64,000 nucleotides of DNA from Lentilactobacillus farraginis DSM 18382 = JCM 14108 (GTDB taxonomy: Bacteria; Bacillota; Bacilli; Lactobacillales; Lactobacillaceae). Below the pieces are notes generated by a model. That model had not been told where the DNA came from, did no database searches, and saw only the letters and a list, made by a program, of their open reading frames with translations. The position numbers and the translations under genes were made by a program. The stretch covers positions 62,001 through 126,000 of the forward strand of contig NZ_BAKI01000001.1 in the NCBI RefSeq assembly GCF_000583655.1, read 5' to 3'. This document shows, piece after piece, positions 57,407-64,000 of this stretch. The stretch's first letter is position 1. The number at the start of each line of letters is the position of its first letter.

Positions 57407-58408
57407 TTACTTTGTTTTAAGCTTCGGGTTTTTGATATATTGTTCCAAAAGAACGCCAGCTCCCTTGGCAACATTATCCAAAGGATTTTCTGAAATAATA
57501 ACCGGCACTGTCAATGCATCGGCGATTACTTGATCAATGTTGCGAAGCAAAGCACCGCCACCCGTCAACATAATGCCCCGGTCAACAATATCAGAGGCTA
57601 ATTCCGGTGGAATAATTTCAAGAACTTCTTTGGCACCATCAACGATTAACTGAACCGTATCGGCAATTGCATCAGCAACCTCGTTACTGTCAATTGTGAT
57701 TGCGCGCGGCATGCCCGAAACAGCGTCTCGGCCACGAACCTCCAGCTTTTTAACATCTTTCTGGTCTTTTTTAGCAGTTCCAATTTCGATTTTGATTTTT
57801 TCAGCAGTATGTTCACCAATAATCAACCCGTGTTTTTGTTTGATATAGGTTACAATTTCTGTATTCATTTTATCACCGGCAATTCGAATTGACTTGCTGG
57901 CAACAATATCACCCAACGAAATGACGGCAATGTCACTGGTACCGCCACCCATATCAATCACCATATTGCCACGGGGTTGGAAGATATCCATTCCTGCACC
58001 AACAGCGGCAACCTTAGGTTCTTCTTCAAGATAAACCTGACCGCCACCCGCTTTTTCAGCTGCCTGAACGATGGCATTTCTTTCAATTTCGGTTACATTT
58101 GTTGGCGCACAGATCATGATTTTTGGCTTGGACATGAATCCCTTAACGTCTAGTTTATTAATAAAATAAGTCAGCATTTCTTCTGTAATATCAAAATCGG
58201 AAATAACCCCATCCTTTAATGGACGGATCGCGCGAATATTACTTGGTGTTCGGCCAACCATTCGATATGCTTCTGTTCCGACTGCCAAAGCTTTACCCGT
58301 TCGCGTATCAATTGCCACAACGGAAGGCTCGTTTAAAACAATCCCTTTGCCGGCAACGTAAATAAGTACGTTGGCAGTTCCTAAGTCAATTCCTATGTCT
58401 TTTGCCAT
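57407..58408 (-). CDS. mbl: MreB-like actin homologue Mbl
   Basis: Second actin-like shape protein, 333 residues. [20 protein letters not shown] near residue 5, VIDMGGGTSDIAVIS near 153 and [13 protein letters not shown] near 280 are the nucleotide-binding motifs. It lacks the N-terminal extension of MreB. It heads a unit with yidD, a DUF2969-like gene and rodA, all concerned with the envelope. It differs in position and sequence from mreB at 27.9 kb. Confidence 0.94.
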   Translation of the reverse strand: MAKDIGIDLGTANVLIYVAGKGIVLNEPSVVAIDTRTGKALAVGTEAYRMVGRTPSNIRAIRPLKDGVISDFDITEEMLTYFINKLDVKGFMSKPKIMICAPTNVTEIERNAIVQAAEKAGGGQVYLEEEPKVAAVGAGMDIFQPRGNMVIDMGGGTSDIAVISLGDIVASKSIRIAGDKMNTEIVTYIKQKHGLIIGEHTAEKIKIEIGTAKKDQKDVKKLEVRGRDAVSGMPRAITIDSNEVADAIADTVQLIVDGAKEVLEIIPPELASDIVDRGIMLTGGGALLRNIDQVIADALTVPVIISENPLDNVAKGAGVLLEQYIKNPKLKTK

Positions 58409-58448
58409 CTGTGAACTTCCTCCTGAAAAACTTTAATCTCAAAAATTA

Positions 58449-58477
58449 ATTATAGCACATCTACTACCAGTTTCTAA
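58449..58477 (-). promoter_or_regulatory. mbl promoter
   Basis: Minus-strand TTAGAA (477-472) and TG-extended TATAAT (454-449) with a 17-nt spacer. Confidence 0.65.
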
Positions 58478-58556
58478 CAGTTCTTAAGTAATCTCAACAA
58501 TCAGCCCGGACTTTAGAAAAGATTTAAACTCAATTCATAATCGGCCGACCTTATAG

Positions 58557-58598
58557 AAAAAAGCCGGTTCAAAACTCGTCTCGTTTTCACCCGGCTTT
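58557..58598 (-). terminator. murA terminator
   Basis: Minus-strand AAAGCCGG pairs with CCGGCTTT, extended by inner pairing of GTGAAAAC with GTTTTGAAC, followed by TTTTTTC. It lies right after the corrected murA stop. Confidence 0.85.
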
Positions 58599-58606
58599 AA
58601 ACTTAT

Positions 58607-59922
58607 TTATTTTAAATGATTGACTGAAGATGGTTGATTAACAATAATGGCATCATCTTCAACATCAACTCGTTTGATTTCGGCGCCCAAACTTGCCAGC
58701 TTCTTATGGAAATTATGGTAACCCCGATCAAGGTATTGCAGATTGCTGACCTGGGTGTATCCCTTTGCGACAAGACCAGCAATTACCAGGCAGCGGCGGC
58801 CCGTAGATCAGTAGCGGCAACTTCCGCACCATTGAAGTCCGTTGGTCCGTCCATTACAACTGTTCTACCGGAAATGGTATATTTGGCATTCATTCGCCGA
58901 AGTTCTTCCATATGCATGAAACGGTTTTCAAAAACAGTTTCCGTCATCGAACTATTACCATCAGCCGCTAATTGTAAAATTGTCATCTGGGGCTGCATAT
59001 CAGTTGGAAACCCGGGATGTGGCAGCGTTTTGACATCAACCGGCTTTAAATGTTCCGGGCCAATCACCCGGATTCCGGCATCTGTTTCAGTAATCGAAAC
59101 CCCCATCTCACGCATCTTCAGAATCAATGGCTTGTTGTGCTCGGCAATGGCATCTTCAACCAAGACATCACCCTTGGTTACAGCAGCAGCAATCATAAAA
59201 GTTCCGGCTTCAATCCGATCCTGGACAACTGCGTGGTCGGTTCCATGTAGTTTGGAGACACCCTGGATTCGAATTTGCTCGGTTCCTGCTCCAACAACAT
59301 TAGCCCCCATCTTATTGAGGACGTTAGCCAAATCAACAATCTCAGGTTCACGGGCCGCATTTTGAATAACCGTTTTCCCAGCTGCTAAAGTAGCAGCCAT
59401 CATAATATTCTGAGTGGCTCCCACGCTTGGGAAATCTAAATAGATGTCAGTCCCAATAAGCCCGTTAGGTGCAGTTGCTTCAACATAGCCGTCATGCTGT
59501 TCAATTGTTGCTCCTAGTGCCTCAAAGCCCTTCAAATGTAAATCAATTGGCCTGGAACCAATTGCACAGCCGCCTGGCAAGGCAACTTTTGCCCGTCCCA
59601 AACGGGCTAATAACGGCCCCATTACTACAATTGAAGCCCGCATTTTTGAAACATATTCAAACGGTGCTTCGCTTGAAAGACCGGTAGATGCATCAAAAGT
59701 AATTTGATTACGTGATTCATCAAAATCAACTTTTACGTTTAAAAACCGTAACACGTTATTCATCGTGTAAACATCTGATAATAGTGGTACGTTTGAAATT
59801 GTGGTTTGATCTTCACTCGCCAGAATCGTAGCAGCTTGAATTGGCAACACCGCATTCTTTGCCCCGTCAATATGTACTCTTCCCTTTAACGGCTTCCCGC
59901 CATGTACAATAATTTTTTCCAC
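58607..59922 (-). CDS. murA: UDP-N-acetylglucosamine 1-carboxyvinyltransferase (with one-base frameshift)
   Basis: First committed step of peptidoglycan synthesis and the fosfomycin target. Catalytic residues are visible: Lys22/Asn23 in DGAKNAVLP and Cys119 in [15 protein letters not shown]. The frame stops after DLRAAAA because CCC is read as CC at 58789-58790; the next frame continues [20 protein letters not shown] and [16 protein letters not shown] to a stop at 58607. Repaired length is 438 residues. The conserved Cys means this copy should be fosfomycin-sensitive. Its place beside the atp operon fits murAA-type order. Confidence 0.93.
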
Positions 59923-59938
59923 AAGAACGCCTCCTACG

Positions 59939-60169
59939 TTATTTGATTAAATAAATTAAATTTTGAATATTAGTGATTACCGAGAGGAAAAACTGTGCGC
60001 AAGCATAACCAATCGCGATTGATAACAGTACGATCAACAGTTTTCCGGGCAACGCACGAAGAGGGATGTAACGTTCAATATGGATTTCCTGAACACTCCT
60101 AAACGCCATTGCAATAAATAGAAAATACGTAACAAGTGTTACGATGGCTTGGATGCCAATCATTTTCAT
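59939..60169 (-). CDS. DUF1146-like small membrane protein (YwzB type)
   Basis: A 76-residue protein with two membrane segments ([15 protein letters not shown] and [19 protein letters not shown]) separated by [15 protein letters not shown]. Position between atpC and murA and the segment layout match the YwzB/DUF1146 family. Function unknown. ATG 60169 has GGGGGA upstream. Confidence 0.78.
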   Translation of the reverse strand: MKMIGIQAIVTLVTYFLFIAMAFRSVQEIHIERYIPLRALPGKLLIVLLSIAIGYACAQFFLSVITNIQNLIYLIK

Positions 60170-60193
60170 CAAAATTCCCCCAATTCACTGACA

Positions 60194-60222
60194 ACTATAT
60201 CATAAAGACGGAAACTTGTCTC
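60194..60222 (-). promoter_or_regulatory. Promoter of DUF1146-like gene and murA
   Basis: Minus-strand GAGACA (222-217) and TG-extended TATAGT (199-194) with a 17-nt spacer. The rest of the 281-bp gap up to atpC shows only the atp terminator. Confidence 0.6.
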
Positions 60223-60396
60223 ATTTTTCCGCGCTTTTTTAGAAAAAGTGTGCGTTTTCTCATCATATCGATCCTCCAGGAAATCCCTTGTCAACAGCCG
60301 TTCATCACAACAAATGACCCACGATGATGGATTTGTTCAACCACACACATTGTTCCCGTTTGCCGAAGACTAATCGGATTCCTATATATTAACAGA

Positions 60397-60433
60397 TAAA
60401 AAAAGGCCGAAGCAAGAATAATGATTGCTTCGG
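60397..60433 (-). terminator. atp operon terminator
   Basis: Minus-strand CCGAAGCAA pairs with TTGCTTCGG over a nine-base loop, followed by CCTTTTTTT. It lies 19 bp beyond atpC. Confidence 0.9.
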
Positions 60434-60451
60434 TCACACAAATAATTTTAT

Positions 60452-60871
60452 TTATTTTTTTGCAACATTGATCCGGTTAACAGCTCTCCGTAACGCAACC
60501 TGAGCTCGATCCAGCGCAGCTTTGTCATTTTTTTGACGAGCTTCGGCAATCAATCTCTGGGCACGTTGACGAGCGCTTTCTGCCCGGGCAACATCAATAT
60601 CACTTTGATTTTCGGCACTATCAGCCACAATCGTTGCAGTGTTATTTGAGAATTCAATAAAACCGCCATTAACAGCAATTTCATCTTCCTCGTTACCATG
60701 TTTAACCCGAGTTTCATCAACATCAAGGGTTGCAATGATTGGCACATGATTAGCCATGATTCCAAGTTGTCCCGATTGTGTTGAAACAACTATCATGTCA
60801 GCAGCACTATGCTCGTAAACTTTTCCATCGGGAGTCACAATATTAATGTTAATAACTGAACTATCAGCCAA
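60452..60871 (-). CDS. atpC: ATP synthase F1 epsilon subunit
   Basis: Rotor-stalk subunit that regulates hydrolysis. The N-terminal beta sandwich (ININIVTPDGKVYEH, then STQSGQLGIMANHVPIIATL) and the C-terminal helical hairpin (ARAESARQRAQRLIAEARQ) are recognisable. Length 139 residues. It is the last gene of the atp operon, 14 bp after atpD. Confidence 0.95.
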   Translation of the reverse strand: MADSSVININIVTPDGKVYEHSAADMIVVSTQSGQLGIMANHVPIIATLDVDETRVKHGNEEDEIAVNGGFIEFSNNTATIVADSAENQSDIDVARAESARQRAQRLIAEARQKNDKAALDRAQVALRRAVNRINVAKK

Positions 60872-60885
60872 TTAAACTCCCTCCC

Positions 60886-63256
<2,371 letters not shown>

Positions 63257-63278
63257 GTAATCTCACCCTCCTTAAAAA

Positions 63279-64000
63279 CTAGTCATTTTTTGCAGTTGAC
63301 TTCTGATCATCACTTGAGGCAGCTGCCTGCCCGTCATCCTGATTACTTGGTTGGAAAGTTTCTTCAAATTCTTTGATAGCAGCATCCAACTTAGACGTGT
63401 CAGGTAAGTTACCAGTCTTGGCAATTCCTTCCAACAGGTCTTTGTGTGAATGGTCAAAGTAGTCAAAGAGCTCATTTTGATAACGAAGAATATCGTCAAT
63501 CTCAATCTTATCCAAGAAACCGTGAGTCAAGCAATACAAGATAAGAACCTGCTTTTCAACAGGAATTGGTGAGTGAAGCGGCTGCTTTAGAACTTCAACC
63601 GTTCGGGCACCACGATTTAACTTAGCTTGAGTTGCTTCATCAAGATCGGAACCAAATTGCGCAAATGATTCCAATTCATGATAGGAAGCCAAATCAAGTC
63701 GTAATGTACCAGCAACTTTCTTCATTGCTTTAACCTGCGCATCTCCACCAACTCGAGAAACTGACGTCCCGGCATCAACGGCAGGTCGAACACCGGAATA
63801 GAAACTGTCAGCGTCCAAGAAGATTTGACCATCGGTAATGGAAATAACGTTGGTTGGAATATATGCCGAAACATCTCCAGCCTGCGTTTCAACAATTGGC
63901 AAAGCAGTCATTGAACCGCCGCCCAACTTGTCACTCAACTTGGCAGCCCGTTCCAGTAAACGTGAGTGGGTGTAGAAAATATCACCAGGATAAGCTTCAC
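63279..64000 (-). CDS. atpA: ATP synthase F1 alpha subunit, C-terminal part (cut by window edge)
   Basis: Non-catalytic nucleotide-binding subunit. About 240 C-terminal residues are visible: [20 protein letters not shown], then [20 protein letters not shown], the arginine-finger region [18 protein letters not shown] and the helical domain. The end is followed by an acidic Gln/Asp/Ser tail ([19 protein letters not shown]). The start codon and Walker A lie beyond position 64000. Confidence 0.95.
   Translation of the reverse strand, partial: EAYPGDIFYTHSRLLERAAKLSDKLGGGSMTALPIVETQAGDVSAYIPTNVISITDGQIFLDADSFYSGVRPAVDAGTSVSRVGGDAQVKAMKKVAGTLRLDLASYHELESFAQFGSDLDEATQAKLNRGARTVEVLKQPLHSPIPVEKQVLILYCLTHGFLDKIEIDDILRYQNELFDYFDHSHKDLLEGIAKTGNLPDTSKLDAAIKEFEETFQPSNQDDGQAAASSDDQKSTAKND

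Noticed and set aside
58634-59365. Long plus-strand open frame of 243 codons
   Set aside because: It is antisense to murA, whose product is strongly conserved over this region; composition is a shadow of the real gene and there is no ribosome-binding site.

Overview
The window is a low-to-moderate GC Gram-positive chromosome segment whose gene content and order match Lactobacillaceae: four T-box leaders, promoters with near-consensus -35/-10 hexamers 17 nt apart, the rny-recA-cinA-pgsA-rodZ-ymfH-ymfF block, the mreBCD-minCD block, and a Ddl carrying Phe at the D-lactate-selecting position, as in vancomycin-insensitive lactobacilli. I cannot name the species. Nearly everything is on the minus strand; only about 38.6-42.1 kb reads on the plus strand.

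Layout. 0-0.5 kb: 5' end of alaS with promoter and T-box. 0.5-6.9 kb: cshB, a DHH phosphoesterase, dinB, yajC, tgt, queA. 6.9-13.2 kb: ruvB, ruvA, mutL, mutS. 13.2-22.2 kb: ymdB, rny, recA, stand-alone cinA domain, pgsA, rodZ and two M16 peptidase-like proteins. 22.3-24.9 kb: an amino-acid ABC importer behind a T-box leader with two terminator/antiterminator modules. 24.9-28.9 kb: minD, minC, mreD, mreC, mreB (cell shape and division site). 29-36.4 kb: folC, valS with T-box, tpx, and the thiI/iscS sulfur-transfer pair. 36.7-42.1 kb: ezrA, then plus-strand msrC, rpsD with a structured leader, rarA, a small membrane protein and a universal stress protein. 42.2-46.6 kb: an XRE/TPR regulator, tag, a membrane-anchored GDPD and ddl. 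46.7-51.3 kb: a five-gene unit of two ABC transporters around a GntR repressor. 51.4-55.3 kb: an SPFH protein and metNIQ behind a T-box. 55.3-60.2 kb: gcvH-like, rodA, a DUF2969-like gene, yidD, mbl, murA and a DUF1146-like gene. 60.4-64 kb: atpC, atpD, atpG and the 3' part of atpA.

The main technical point is that fourteen conserved, mostly essential genes are each broken by one-base indels (fifteen sites: dinB, yajC, tgt, ruvA, rny, recA twice, mreC, iscS, a YtrB-like ATPase, metI, rodA, murA, atpD, atpG). Most lie in short homopolymers, and the reading frame resumes cleanly with conserved sequence on the other side. This looks like assembly consensus error, not gene decay, so I annotate these as intact genes spanning the shift.

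I found no defence island, prophage, insertion sequence, CRISPR array or tRNA/rRNA gene, and no convincing wholly new system. The most interesting items are the double-module T-box leader, the GntR-controlled double ABC operon, and the stand-alone lipoyl-domain GcvH-like gene.
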